DNA from: Lucinisca nassula | Taxonomy: Eukaryota; Mollusca; Bivalvia; Lucinida; Lucinidae | Direction of reading: 5' to 3' | DNA length: 64,000 bases | Assembly (NCBI GenBank): GCA_963580285.1 | Contig: OY757020.1 | Coordinates: forward strand, 97,591,497 to 97,655,496 | Part shown: piece by piece, positions 22,945 to 32,770 of the stretch | How the letters are laid out: every line of letters begins with the position of its first letter | How positions within the stretch are numbered: position 1 is the first letter of the stretch | Made by a program: the position numbers and the translations under genes | The notes under the pieces: generated by a model | What the model was told of the DNA's origin: nothing | What the model saw: the letters and a program-made list of their open reading frames with translations, nothing else | Database searches by the model: none

Positions 22945-23255
22945 CCGGCCTCGGTAGCTCAGTCGGATGCGCGTCTGATTGGTGATCAAGAGGACGCGGG
23001 TTCGATACCTGCCGGGGTCGGCAACATTCTTTCGTGGAGATTGATCATGAAATCTTTTTTATGGTCATTCTCTCCCTTCCACTGATTCAAGAAGTGCAGC
23101 TGTCAGTTTCTGGCGAAAGAATGTGCACTTTACTGGTTAACCGCTAACATATAAGCCTGCCCAGGAGAAGTGCGGATAGGTAAACTGACTGGCACAAAAA
23201 TGACCTAAAATAGTGTTGACTGGGCCGTTACACTACAATGCAAACAAACAGGAAA
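22945..23255 (+). mobile_element. SINE type B, complete, tRNA-derived
   Basis: The head reads CTCGGTAGCTCAGTCGGATG (A-box region), an anticodon-like loop near 22982, and GGGTTCGATACCTGCC (B box). The body contains TCGTGGAGATTGATCATGAA and GTGCACTTTACTGGTTAACC and ends TGTTGACTGGGCCGTT followed by an A/C-rich tail. Other copies are at 34623, 35263 and 43968. The B box and the shared tail show a retroposon, not a functional tRNA gene. Confidence 0.8.
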
Positions 23256-23280
23256 AATGGCCTTTACAGTTGTATACATT

Positions 23281-23391
23281 ATTTTTCATCTTTCTGCTAA
23301 AAACATCGATTGTGGGTACTCGTTTGAAGCACCTTACCGAGGCGCTTCTAACGAGTACCCACAACTATGTTTTCAGAGGAAATAGGGAAAA
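23281..23391. repeat. Palindromic foldback repeat, copy a
   Basis: Two arms of about 50 bp are inverted copies: TGTGGGTACTCGTT on the left and AACGAGTACCCACA on the right, around a short centre. Flanking AAACAT/ATGTTT and CTTTCTGCT/AGAGGAAAT extend the arms. It belongs to a family with copies at 24755, 25765, 31455, 31617 and 35970. A T(20)G(18) homopolymer tract follows near 23420-23460. Confidence 0.7.
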
Positions 23392-23857
23392 TATCAGAAG
23401 TTTTTATCTGAAAATTTTCTTTTTTTTTTTTTTTTTTTTTTGGGGGGGGGGGGGGGGGGTGGTGGCAAAATTTTCAAAATATTTGAATATACGTCTTTTC
23501 GTTATGATTGAGCCGATTCTAATGAGTACACACAACACTCCTTTGTTTTACTTAAGATCGAACGGATAGCCTTAAGGGGCATGGGAACACCCTCAGGGGA
23601 GGCAACTCCTGCAAAAAAGTAGACCCCTTTTTCAGTGGGACGGGGCTTATAGAAAAGCGAATCGGAAGTCCAGAAAGTTGTCGCCCTTTAGAAAATGGCT
23701 AAAAATCTGCCAGGTGTAAATCATACCCTTAATGTCTCCTAACCTTACATTATGATTAATCCTCAGTATTACGACCTACCCCTAGCTCGAACAGATTTTC
23801 ATTGTCCAAAAGCTATACTAGATATTTCAGTTCGACTGTACGCAAGCTTGTCAGTCA
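23392..23857. other. Homopolymer tract and unassigned sequence
   Basis: Poly-T followed by poly-G (about 23420-23460), then about 400 bp in which I recognise nothing. CTTGTCAGTCAAT near 23848 is the left target site of the next SINE. Confidence 0.5.
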
Positions 23858-24221
23858 ATCGGCCCCCGCCAATCGGGGCTTAAAGAAATAGATGGGCTGT
23901 ATATTGCTTCCACGCAGAGCTGAAATCGACCGCATATGAGTGTTGGTAAAACCGCTTTAGAGGATCTATGCCTGCCCAGGCAAAGTGGTGAGAGATGGAC
24001 CGTCAACGCATATAAAAAAAAACCTATTGTTTTTATTGGGTGGCAGGGCTTGGGATGCCATTTCATATAAAAGTAAAAGTCCCACAAAATAGGAAGTAAC
24101 GTCTCCAAAATGACCGTTTTGTGTTGATGGGGATGTTAAACCTCAAATCAAACAAACAAACACACTTGTCAGTCTTGTTTGTTTGATTTGAGGTTTAACG
24201 TCCCCGTCAACACCAAACTTG
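23858..24221 (+). mobile_element. SINE type D (plus strand) followed by an inverted tail fragment
   Basis: The SINE runs from GCCCCCGCCAATCGGGGC through CGCAGAGCTGAAA and AAGTCCCACAAAAT to the tail GATGTTAAACCTCAAATC at about 24165. A second, inverted tail fragment (TTTGATTTGAGGTTTAACGT) lies at 24172-24221. The target motif CTTGTCAGTC occurs three times: before the SINE, between the two, and after the fragment, where it again reads CTTGTCAGTCAAT. I infer two insertions at one site or a rearranged one. Confidence 0.72.
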
Positions 24222-24754
24222 TCAGTCAATAGTACATATGAAAAAATTATGAGTCAAGGAGTAACGGGGCATCCAGAATGGGTACAGCGAAGACGCTAAT
24301 CGGACCATCACGTGAACAAGATGTTCTATAAAAGGTTATCCTTTGGAAGCAAAGAATATACCACAGAATTTGAATGTATGAAGTGTACGATTTTCTGGGC
24401 CAGACTAGCTAGTTTCGGCCAATTAGGCATCTTCAGTGTCCTTTCAATATTTTTTAACGTTCTACAATGGAATCAATGATCCAAAATGACTAGAAAAAAG
24501 TGTAAACTACACTAGGATGAAAGGCATGGAGAGTTTTCACGGCTGCCAGCCTGCCACACATTCCCTTAACACCAACTGTAGTGACGTTAAATCAGTCCGT
24601 GAAAAGGCAACGCTGCTAAACCCCACTTTATATAAAGATAATTTACGGGGGTATACATTATTTTTCTTATTTCTCATCACGTGAACAAGTTCGTGAAATA
24701 AAGACCCCCCTAAGCCTCACTTTATATAGAGAAAACTTGGGTTTAAGGAGATAA
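24222..24754. other. Unassigned sequence with CCCACTTTATATA repeats
   Basis: No coding sequence was recognised. The motif CCCACTTTATATAAAG with GGGGGTATACATTATTTT near 24625-24665 recurs in altered form near 24717 and 31405, next to palindromic repeats, so it belongs to the same dispersed repeat. Confidence 0.45.
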
Positions 24755-24880
24755 ACATTTTCCTTATTTCTGCTCCAAGACATAGGTTGTGGGTACTCGT
24801 TAGAACCGCTTCATTGAGGCGGTTCCGACGAGCACCAAAAACCTTTGTTTGATGTATAAATGAGAAAAATATGTCAAATT
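24755..24880. repeat. Palindromic foldback repeat, copy b
   Basis: Left arm GGTTGTGGGTACTCGTTAG, centre AACCGCTTCATTGAGGCGGTT, right arm with CGACGAGCACC. One of about seven copies of the palindromic family. The right arm has drifted more than the left. Confidence 0.65.
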
Positions 24881-25162
24881 TTCATCACAAAATTACTTCT
24901 TTTGAGGTATGAAAAAAAGCACTAAATCACACGGATGTGTTATCGTAATTAGGCGGTTATAAGGAGCACCTACAACGTATGTTTGGATTACAAATAAGAA
25001 AAAATAGCGGATTTTCATAACAAAATTAGCCATTTTCGAGATGGGATGTCGCAAGGGTTCTTATTGTAATGCTGCGCGAATACCCAGCCTGATAAAAGCC
25101 TTCGTTAGGCCTAGAACATTTCTTGATATAGCCCACAATATTGTGATCTAACATCTATGTTT

Positions 25163-25666
25163 TCATTTTGCTACACAAACAAAAACTGTCAGAAACCCCT
25201 TTTCGGATGTTTGATCGTGATCCTTCAAAAACTGGTTTAATTTTCCTGTTTCTTTTAAGCTACGAAATTTCGATTCAATGTGCTTTGCTTGTTCATCGTC
25301 AAAAATATCAAATATATTTGTAGCTTTACGCCATTCTTCCTTAAGCGGTCCGTCCTGATCGTGGTAATTGGTCATTGTCGTTGCTTTATCAACCCTTAAC
25401 AAATTCAGTGCTGCCACACACTGAAATCCACATTCAGCGAATAAAGTCAAATGCTGTTCTGCTGACAGGCGGAAGCAGTTAGCTACCTTTTCAGAAAAGA
25501 CAGGATCTATTTGACAGTACCAATATGCTTCTTTTACAATCGTTGGTAGAGTGGTAGTTACAATAAGAACTCCGTTAGGTCTCAGTATCCGTTGCGTTTC
25601 TTGAAGAGCTTTCTGCTGTGCCGAGAATCCGACATCATCTCTGCTGTCGTCAAGGTGGGGAAGAAC
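25163..25666 (-). CDS. SAM-dependent methyltransferase, terminal exon
   Basis: This is the last exon of a class I (Methyltransf_11-like) SAM-dependent methyltransferase gene. Its acceptor is the CAG at 25669-25667 and its TGA stop is at 25165-25163, giving 167 codons. It opens with VLPHLDDSRDD, which continues FDAVMFNL from the upstream exon to form the usual strand-4 block (compare NxVLHHLDD in the family). ALQETQRILRPNGVLIVTT is the conserved strand-5 region, followed by a C-terminal part of about 100 residues ending TVFVCVAK. The substrate cannot be told from sequence. The frame is clean and lies among decayed repeats, which supports a real host gene. A palindromic repeat sits about 100 bp upstream, in the intron. 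Confidence 0.82.
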   Translation of the reverse strand, partial: VLPHLDDSRDDVGFSAQQKALQETQRILRPNGVLIVTTTLPTIVKEAYWYCQIDPVFSEKVANCFRLSAEQHLTLFAECGFQCVAALNLLRVDKATTMTNYHDQDGPLKEEWRKATNIFDIFDDEQAKHIESKFRSLKETGKLNQFLKDHDQTSEKGFLTVFVCVAK

Positions 25667-25764
25667 CTGAAATCATCGTATAGCACATTGCGAAAACACG
25701 CCTTTACTAATACATTGTAAATTTTACCACCGAAAAAAAAATGAAAAAATTCCGATAAAAATTG

Positions 25765-25890
25765 TGATATTTTTCTCTTATTTCTGCTTAAAACATAGAC
25801 TGTGGGTACACGTTAGAACCGCCTCATTGAGGCGGTTCTAACGAGTACCCACAACCTATGTTTTAAGCAGAAATAAGAAAAATAATGTAC
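25765..25890. repeat. Palindromic foldback repeat, copy c (best preserved)
   Basis: The arms pair over about 60 bp: TTCTGCTTAAAACATAG with CTATGTTTTAAGCAGAA, and GTTAGAACCGCCTCA with TGAGGCGGTTCTAAC, with essentially no loop. It would form a long hairpin in single-stranded DNA or RNA. It lies in the methyltransferase intron close to the last exon. Confidence 0.8.
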
Positions 25891-26099
25891 ACCCCTGTGA
25901 ACCCCAGTTTTACTATATAAAAGTGGGGTTCAATGGGGTCAAAATTATATAGGCGTGTTTTGTGATGGATGAAGTCCAACATTTCAGTGTCATTATGCTG
26001 ACCCAGAATACGTTACTAAAACACACCAGTGCGACATAGTGCATTTCTATCCTATATTTGTATTAAAGATATCATTAATTAATGACAGATTCCATCTGT

Positions 26100-26324
26100 C
26101 TATTCTTGCTGTGCTGCACGTTTTAAGTAATTCAGGCTTTTTCTTCCGGCTTTGACCGCCATAGAAATATGAGTCCGCACAAAATGTAGTCCGGTTTGAC
26201 GCAGTAATCCAAATTGTACAAGCGTATTAGTTATCCTGTAAGCGTAAGACAAACTTTTGAAGCAGACGACTTGACGATTCAGCATTTCAAATGAATCAGG
26301 TGCATCATGCAACGCGGTGATCAA
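26100..26324 (-). CDS. Hypothetical 74-codon frame conserved in both duplicates, unknown
   Basis: This frame reads MLNRQVVCFKSLSYAYR, LRQTGLHFVRTHISMAVKAG and RKSLNYLKRAAQQE. The counterpart at 28816-29046 is 76 codons long and differs at about ten residues without a stop or frameshift. I do not recognise the family. The frame may simply have survived by chance since the duplication, so it is listed as a weak candidate and not a demonstrated gene. Confidence 0.25.
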   Translation of the reverse strand: MITALHDAPDSFEMLNRQVVCFKSLSYAYRITNTLVQFGLLRQTGLHFVRTHISMAVKAGRKSLNYLKRAAQQE

Positions 26325-27524
26325 TGCGGTGTCTGCTCAGCAGTCTGCTCAGGTTTTACACTGTTTTCTATCAGTGCTGTCAATATTTAACTAACTAAAG
26401 ACCAGCCTGCTATTGGGACCAGGTCAGCTGTAGACAAGAATATTAATGGGTTTTCTTTCTGACTTTCTAGGTCAAGTTTAGGTCAGTTACAACTTAGGTG
26501 TATATTGTCTTTGCGTGGAGAAATTGAAAAGCAAGGCTGTCCCTTTCAACCCTGGAATATGGTACAGATACTTAGTGTAGGTCCTGTGATATAATTCTAG
26601 GTGCCATATATTAGGCAAAATGGACGAGCCCAACTTCAGTGATGGAAGAGTGCACTCAAGAAACTCAAGGCAGTCAATACATCAAAGCACTGACAACACT
26701 CATGCCGTTTGTCTCTAAATGCAGGCTGGTTATGAACGGGGACTTGGACTGGTTCGTTTAAACTTAAGATGCTAGTAACTAATGCAAAAAGTGAATAACA
26801 AGATCAGCACCGTGTTGTGTGGCTTTAGAACTAAGTTTACATTGTTTGCCAGATCCAACATTTGGTTCATGTGCAGATTTTACAGATAACACTTACATGT
26901 ACTCAACACTGACAAACGACGCGGCTATGTTTGGGTGGATTGTTTCGCATTCGACCCGAAGATGATAATAAGAAAAGCGCTTCAGTGCTAATGTCTACGT
27001 GACTATCACTGACTTGTCAGAATAACTTTTTGTCTTGTAGAAAATAGCCGCAGTGAGATCGGGGTATTCCATGAGACGGAAGAGGGTTATCCTGGAATCA
27101 AAGGGGTGAGCTTGGCAAACAGTGTAGACCGACCGAGATCTGACGCTGCCGAACGCGTCTTCTTATCAAAATCTCCACTATTTGTTTGGAATTTCAGAGT
27201 TAAATGAAACAGTTTAAATTTCAGCCCAGGCCTATTACTCCAACCTACAACTCACACTTTCAATGCTTTGATTCTGAAACCAAACGATTACAACACGCTT
27301 AGGCACCATGCCCTTAAGCTAAAAAGGTTAAATCAATCAACCGTGACGTCTGGTTACCAGTCCGGCCACGACGATCCTGTGCGCCACCCTCACACCAGTA
27401 CGGATAGAAACCACATGTTCAGGATCAAACTTTTGATGTGTAATGTAAGATCGTGCCTAGAAAAGAAGAAACTAAAATTTGTTCTCAAAAAAGCATTTAG
27501 TGAGAGCGTTTGCAAACATTTTTC

Positions 27525-28430
27525 GTTAAAGGATCGTAAGCGTGCCCCTGGACAGTTAGCAGCTGGTCGGAAAGCGGATGACTTTGACTCTGATTTTGGG
27601 TGCCACATGTGTGTGATCTATCGTCTGTTGGAGCGACATCTTACTATATACAATATACAGAAGACGCTAGTGGGCGTCAACGTAGCGGAAGACCGACGTC
27701 CGTACGTCAAGATCGATTCGACCGTCAGACTTATATGCGAAACAGATTTCCGCCGGCAGCTGCTACACTGTATCTGTAGATAAACAATGGGTCTCAACTA
27801 CCGACTAATAAGCACTGACTGATCGTCGCCCTTATGCGATGCACGTTTGAGAACTAGACGGCCCTGTCGTGACCAAAGTTAACGCGTCGACACAGTACGG
27901 AACACTTACGCTAGTGCATGAAATACGTAATTTGGCGTCTAAGCGACTGACATATGCGTTTCAGTGACAAATCGCAGTGAATCACGCCGGTTGTCGTTTC
28001 CGGGTGTTTCGTCGTATAGGTGTAAGATATGCCGAGGCGACGCATGCGTAACAGAGCATGACATATCGGGTTAAATAAGTGTAATTGTGTGGCGAGCTAT
28101 TGCGTGTATTTAGCGAACGCAGCTTAGTGTCATTAAGAACTTCAAGGTCATAGCTGAGACGCGGATTGAACAGCCAGACGTTACGTCAATCAAGTGCTTC
28201 GGCCTCACATGGTTCCATTTATTTGTTTACACTCAGAATCCGGGATATCTTACCCAGCAAGATTACGAGCGGGCTCATAGAGCTGTTCTTACTCAAAAAT
28301 GTCTTCAAGCCAATGGAATTCATGTACTGGACTAGCCAGCCTTTCTCCTCCGATCTCTTTCCCATAGAGTATATTTGGGTAGCGGTGTCCACAACTGACC
28401 AGACAAAACTTTATTTACGGACAGTAGCAT
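27525..28430 (+). pseudogene. Tc1/mariner-like transposase, degenerate, copy 1
   Basis: Fragments in alternating frames give the order of a Tc1-like cut-and-paste transposase. The helix-turn-helix region is APGQLAAGRKADDFDSDFGC with CVIYRLLERHLT, then the linker SGRQRSGRP and a FSDKSQ block where the first catalytic Asp belongs. QNPGYLTQQDYERAHRAVL matches the second catalytic region and LQANGIHVLD plus FPIEYIW the third. In-frame stops and shifts are frequent, including a TAG after HVLD. The ORF at 27268-27783 only partly overlaps the old gene. Confidence 0.75.
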
Positions 28431-28815
28431 TGTTAAAACTTGAATTTTAATGTTTGGTTTTGAAAACGTAAATAGTTTCATTCAACAATTTGATACATCG
28501 AAAGGCGTTTCATAATACCACCGGTCTATAGACATCTGCAAACATATCATATATTGGAATTTGCAGAACTAGCTTTCTAAATTTTAAGCTCTTTTTAGAA
28601 AGGTTTTCTTTAAGTTTTCACAGTGTTATGGTTTTCTCATATAATCTGTCCTTTCAGTGCCTTGGGCGCTTTGATTTTATTTAAAGATAACTTAAAAAAC
28701 GATAAAATAGTAAACCGGCACCTCACAATAAAATAAATAAAAGATATCTAATAGCATTTATAGCTATTTAATTATAGTTATTGATACCCTATATTTAATG
28801 ACAGATTCCATATGT

Positions 28816-29046
28816 CTATTCTTGCTGTGCTGCACGTTTAAAGTATTTCAGGCTTTTTCTTCCGGCTTTGACCGCCATAGAAATATGAGTCCGCACAAAA
28901 TGTAGTCCGGTTTGGCGCAGGAATCCAAATTGTACAAACGTATTAGTTGTCATGTAAGCGTAATACAAACTTTTGAAGCAGACGACTTGACGATTCAGCA
29001 TTTCATATGCATCAGCTGCATCATGCGACGGGTATAACCAGATCAA
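28816..29046 (-). CDS. Hypothetical 76-codon frame, duplicate of 26100-26324
   Basis: It shares FVRTHISMAVKAGRKSL and AAQQE with its partner. Family unknown. See the partner entry for the caution about chance survival. Confidence 0.25.
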   Translation of the reverse strand: MIWLYPSHDAADAYEMLNRQVVCFKSLYYAYMTTNTFVQFGFLRQTGLHFVRTHISMAVKAGRKSLKYFKRAAQQE

Positions 29047-30169
29047 TGCGGCGTCGGCTCAGCAGTCTGCTCAGGTTTACATTGTTTTCTATCAGTGTTG
29101 TCAATATTTAATCCTTAAAGACCAGCCTGCTGTTGGACCAGGTCAGTTGTAGACAAGAATATTAATTGGTTTTCTTTCTGACTTTCGAGGTCAAGGTTAG
29201 GTCAGTTACAACTTAGGTGTATATTGACTTTGCAAAAGGCTGTCCCTTTCAACCCTGGAATATGGTACAGATACTTAGTATAGGTCCTGTGATATAATTC
29301 TAGGTGCCATATTTTTAGCAGAATGGACGAGCCCAACTTCAGTGATGGAAGAGTGCATCCCAGAAACCTAAGGCAGTGAATACATCAAAGCACTGACAAC
29401 ACTCATACCGTTTGTGTCTAAATGCAGGCTGGTCATGAACGGGGATTTGGACTGATTCGTTTAAACTTAAGATGTTACTAACTAATGCAAAAAGTGTAGA
29501 ACAAGATCAGCACCATGTTGTGTGGCTTTTAAACTGAGTTTACATTGTTTGCCAGATCCAACAGTTGATTCATGTGCAGAATTTACAGATAACACTTACA
29601 TGTACCAAACACTCACAAACGACGCGGCTATGTTTGGGTTGATTGTTTTGGCATTCGACCCGAAGTTGCTAATAAAAAAGCGCTTCAGTGCTAATGTCTA
29701 CGTGACTATCACTGACTTGTCAGAATAACTTTTTGTCTTGTAGAAAATAGCCGCAGTTAGATCGGGGTATTCCGTAAGACGGAAGAGAGTTTTCCTGGAA
29801 TCATAGGGTGAGCAAACAGTGTAGACCAAGATCAGAAGCTGCCGAACGCGTCTTCTTATCAAAATCTTCACTATTTGTTTGGAATTTCAGAGCCCCACAC
29901 TCTCAGTGCTTTGATTCTGAAACCAAACGATTACAACACACTTAGGCACCATGCCCTTAAGCTAAAAAGGTTAAATCAATCAACCGTGACGTCTGGTTAC
30001 CAGTCCGGCCACGTCGATCCTGTGCACCACCCTCACACCAGTACGGATAGAAACCACATGTTCAGGATCAAACTTTTGATGTGTAATGTAAGGTCGTGCC
30101 TAGAAAAGAAGAAACTTAAATTTGTTCTAAAAAAAGCATTTAGTGAGAGCGTATTGCAACATTTTTCAT

Positions 30170-31015
30170 TAAAATATCGTAAGCGTGCCCTTTGACAGTA
30201 AAGCGGATGACGTTGACTCTGATTTTGGGTGCCACAAGTTTGTGATCTATCGTCTATTGGAGTGACATCTTACTATATACAGAAGACGCTAGTGGACATC
30301 GACGTAGCGGAAGATCGACGTCCGTACGTTAAGATCGATTCGACCGTGAGACGCATATTCGAAACAGATTTCCGCCGGCAGCTGCTACTCTGTACCTGTA
30401 GATAAACAAGGCACTGACACTGATCGTTCCCCTTATGCGATGCACGTTTGAGAGCTAGACGTCCCTGTCGTGACCAAAGTTAACGCGTTGACACCGTACG
30501 AAACACTTACGCTAGTGCATGAAATACGTAAATTGGCCTCTAAGCGACTGACATATGCGTTTCAGTGACAAATCGCACTTCAGCGTGAATCACGCCGGTT
30601 GTCGTTTCCGGGTGTTTCGACGTATAGGTGTAAGGTATGCAAAGGCGATGCGTTCCTAACAGAGCATGACCTATCCGGTGAAATAAGCGTAATTGTGTGG
30701 CGAGCTAATGCGTGCAGTTAGCGAGTGCAGCAGCTTAGTGGCATTAAGAACATTCAAGATCATAGCTGAGACGTGAACTGAACAGCGAAACGTTACATCA
30801 ATCAAGTGCTTCGGCCTCACATGGTTCCATTTATTTGTTTACGCTCAGAATCCGGGATATCTTATCCAGCAGGATTACGAGCGAACTCATAGTGCTGTTC
30901 TTACTCAAAAATGTCTTCAAGCCAATGGAATTCATGTACTGGACTAGCCAGCCTTTCTCATTCGATCTCTTTCCCATAGAGTATATTTGGGTAGAGGTGT
31001 CCACAACCGACCAGA
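30170..31015 (+). pseudogene. Tc1/mariner-like transposase, degenerate, copy 2
   Basis: The same fragments as copy 1, with a deletion that removes most of the helix-turn-helix segment near 30190. It shares the TAG after HVLD and the same frame break before FPIEYIW, so the transposase was already dead when the segment duplicated. Confidence 0.7.
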
Positions 31016-31454
31016 CAAAAACTGTTACTTATGGACAGTAGCATTGTTAAAACTTGAATTTTAATGTTTGGTTTTGAAAACGTAAATAGTTTCTTTCAAA
31101 AATTTGAAACATCAAATGGCGTTTCATAATACCACCGGTCTAAAGACATCTGCAAACATATCATATATTGGAATTTGCAGAACTACCTTTCTAAATTTTA
31201 AGCTCTTTTTAGAAAGGTTTTCTGTAAGTTTTCACAGTGTTATGATTTCTCATAGAATCTGTCATTTCAGTGCCTTTGGCGCTTTGATTTATTATAGATA
31301 GCATTAATTTTCAGGACAACATTTTCTCCATTTCATGTCTCTGGGAGACATAAAGGCAGGCTACTCACATCACGTGAACAAGTTCGTGAAATGAATACCC
31401 CCTAAATCCCACTTTATATAGAGAAAACTGGGGTTTACGGGGGTATACCTGATT

Positions 31455-31570
31455 TTCCTTATTTCTGATCCAAGACATTAGTTGTAGGTACTCGTTAGAA
31501 CCGCCTCAATGAGGCGGTTCTAACGAGCACCCACAACCTAAGTTTGCAGTATAAATAAGTAAAATATTAT
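31455..31570. repeat. Palindromic foldback repeat, copy d
   Basis: Left arm GTTGTAGGTACTCGTTAG, centre AACCGCCTCAATGAGGCGGTT, right arm CTAACGAGCACCCACAAC. It is preceded by CCCACTTTATATAGAG and GGGGGTATACC, as at copies b and c. Confidence 0.75.
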
Positions 31571-31616
31571 GGATTTTTCATCAGAAAAGTAGCCATTTTG
31601 GAGATGTGAAAAAAAT

Positions 31617-31725
31617 GCTCCAAGACATATGTTGTAGGTACTCGTTAGAATCGCCTCAATGGGGCGGTTCTAACGAACACCCACAACCTAAGTTTGCAGT
31701 ATAAATAAGGAAACTATCATGGGTT
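31617..31725. repeat. Palindromic foldback repeat, copy e
   Basis: A second copy about 160 bp from copy d: GTTGTAGGTACTCGTTAG, then CGCCTCAATGGGGCG, then CTAACGAACACCCACAAC. The two copies share right-flank sequence (AGTTTGCAGTATAAATAAG), so they arose by local duplication. Confidence 0.7.
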
Positions 31726-32770
31726 TTCATCAGAAAAGTAGCCATTTTGAAGATGTGAAAAAAAATGCACTGTGTTATCGTAATGTTCGTTTTCCATTTT
31801 GAAAATGCACTGTGTTATCGTCACGGCTGTGTTATCGTAATGTAGTATTACTAGGCCAGTCATTTTAGCCCACAAAGACCCTCAACCTCAAACAAATTCG
31901 TTCAGAAGGGTATTCACTATTTCCCAAATCAGTGAAGTGTCCTGACTTACAGGAAAAAAATCCCCAAAAACATTCCCTGGCGAAATTGATTTTTGGGGGA
32001 AAATGTTCGAAATTTGAATAAAAATCTCCAAAAGCAGGAATTAAATTATAAAAAAATCATTAAATTATATCAAATTTATTTTAATAGCCAAAAATAAGCT
32101 AACTATTGTCAAGTAGCGATAAAAGAAGTTTTAGCTTGATACGTGTACAGAAACCTGTCTTTTTTTGGAGTAAAAACTTGGAAATATTGACAAAAAATGC
32201 AGAAAATGGTGATACATTTTTAAAAAGAGACTGGTTTGGATTCTTGAAAATGTGTTGGTGTAAAAAGTCATATATGTGTAAAGTTAACTACAAGAAAAAA
32301 AATTATATAAGTAAAAAAAAAAATCATTTTTGCGGGGTAGGCAAATGCACATTTTTTATATAAAACACTCATAATCCATTTGTTTTAGGGCAGGTAGCAA
32401 CCACAGTATAAAAATGTATTGTATTATGCCGAACAAATTTATATAGCCAGATGTGCACCAACTACTCTCAAGTAGCTATAAAAAAAATCAGTTTTGTGCC
32501 TGCTCAGAAGTTTGACTTTTAAGGGAGAAATTCAAAATTTTGACAAAAAAAGCGAGGGAAACGGGAATGCTTTTTGCAAAAAGTTAGTGGTGAGGATTCT
32601 TGAAAATGCTTTGACGCAAAAAGTTACATATGGACAACCGTTAACTACAGAAACAAAGAAAGATATTGAAATGTTTATAAAGTTTCATTTTTCAGGCGAT
32701 GAAAATGTTGAATTTTACCGAAAAATACCATATGTTTTTCACATGTAGGAATTACTTAACAAAATTTAAT

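Larger units (their letters stand above)
26081..28690. repeat. 2.6-kb tandem duplication, copy 1
   Basis: The segment from GACAGATTCCATCTGTC to GGGCGCTTTGATTTTATTT recurs at 28799-31303 in the same orientation. Shared landmarks include CATAGAAATATGAGTCCGCA, AATCAATCAACCGTGACGTC and TTTCAATGTACTGG-like transposase sequence. Both copies contain a dead Tc1-like transposase and a shared minus-strand frame of about 75 codons. Confidence 0.85.
28799..31303. repeat. 2.6-kb tandem duplication, copy 2
   Basis: This is the partner of 26081-28690, from GACAGATTCCATATGTC to TTGGCGCTTTGATTT. It carries several small deletions relative to copy 1. About 110 bp of AT-rich sequence separate the copies. Confidence 0.85.

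Noticed and set aside
22945..23025. A tRNA gene at the head of the type B SINE
   Set aside because: A and B boxes are present, but the acceptor and anticodon arms do not fold well and the same SINE body and tail follow in several copies.
27268..27783. A 171-codon protein-coding gene
   Set aside because: Its second half is one frame of the broken Tc1 transposase, and the duplicate at 29875-30195 is frameshifted.
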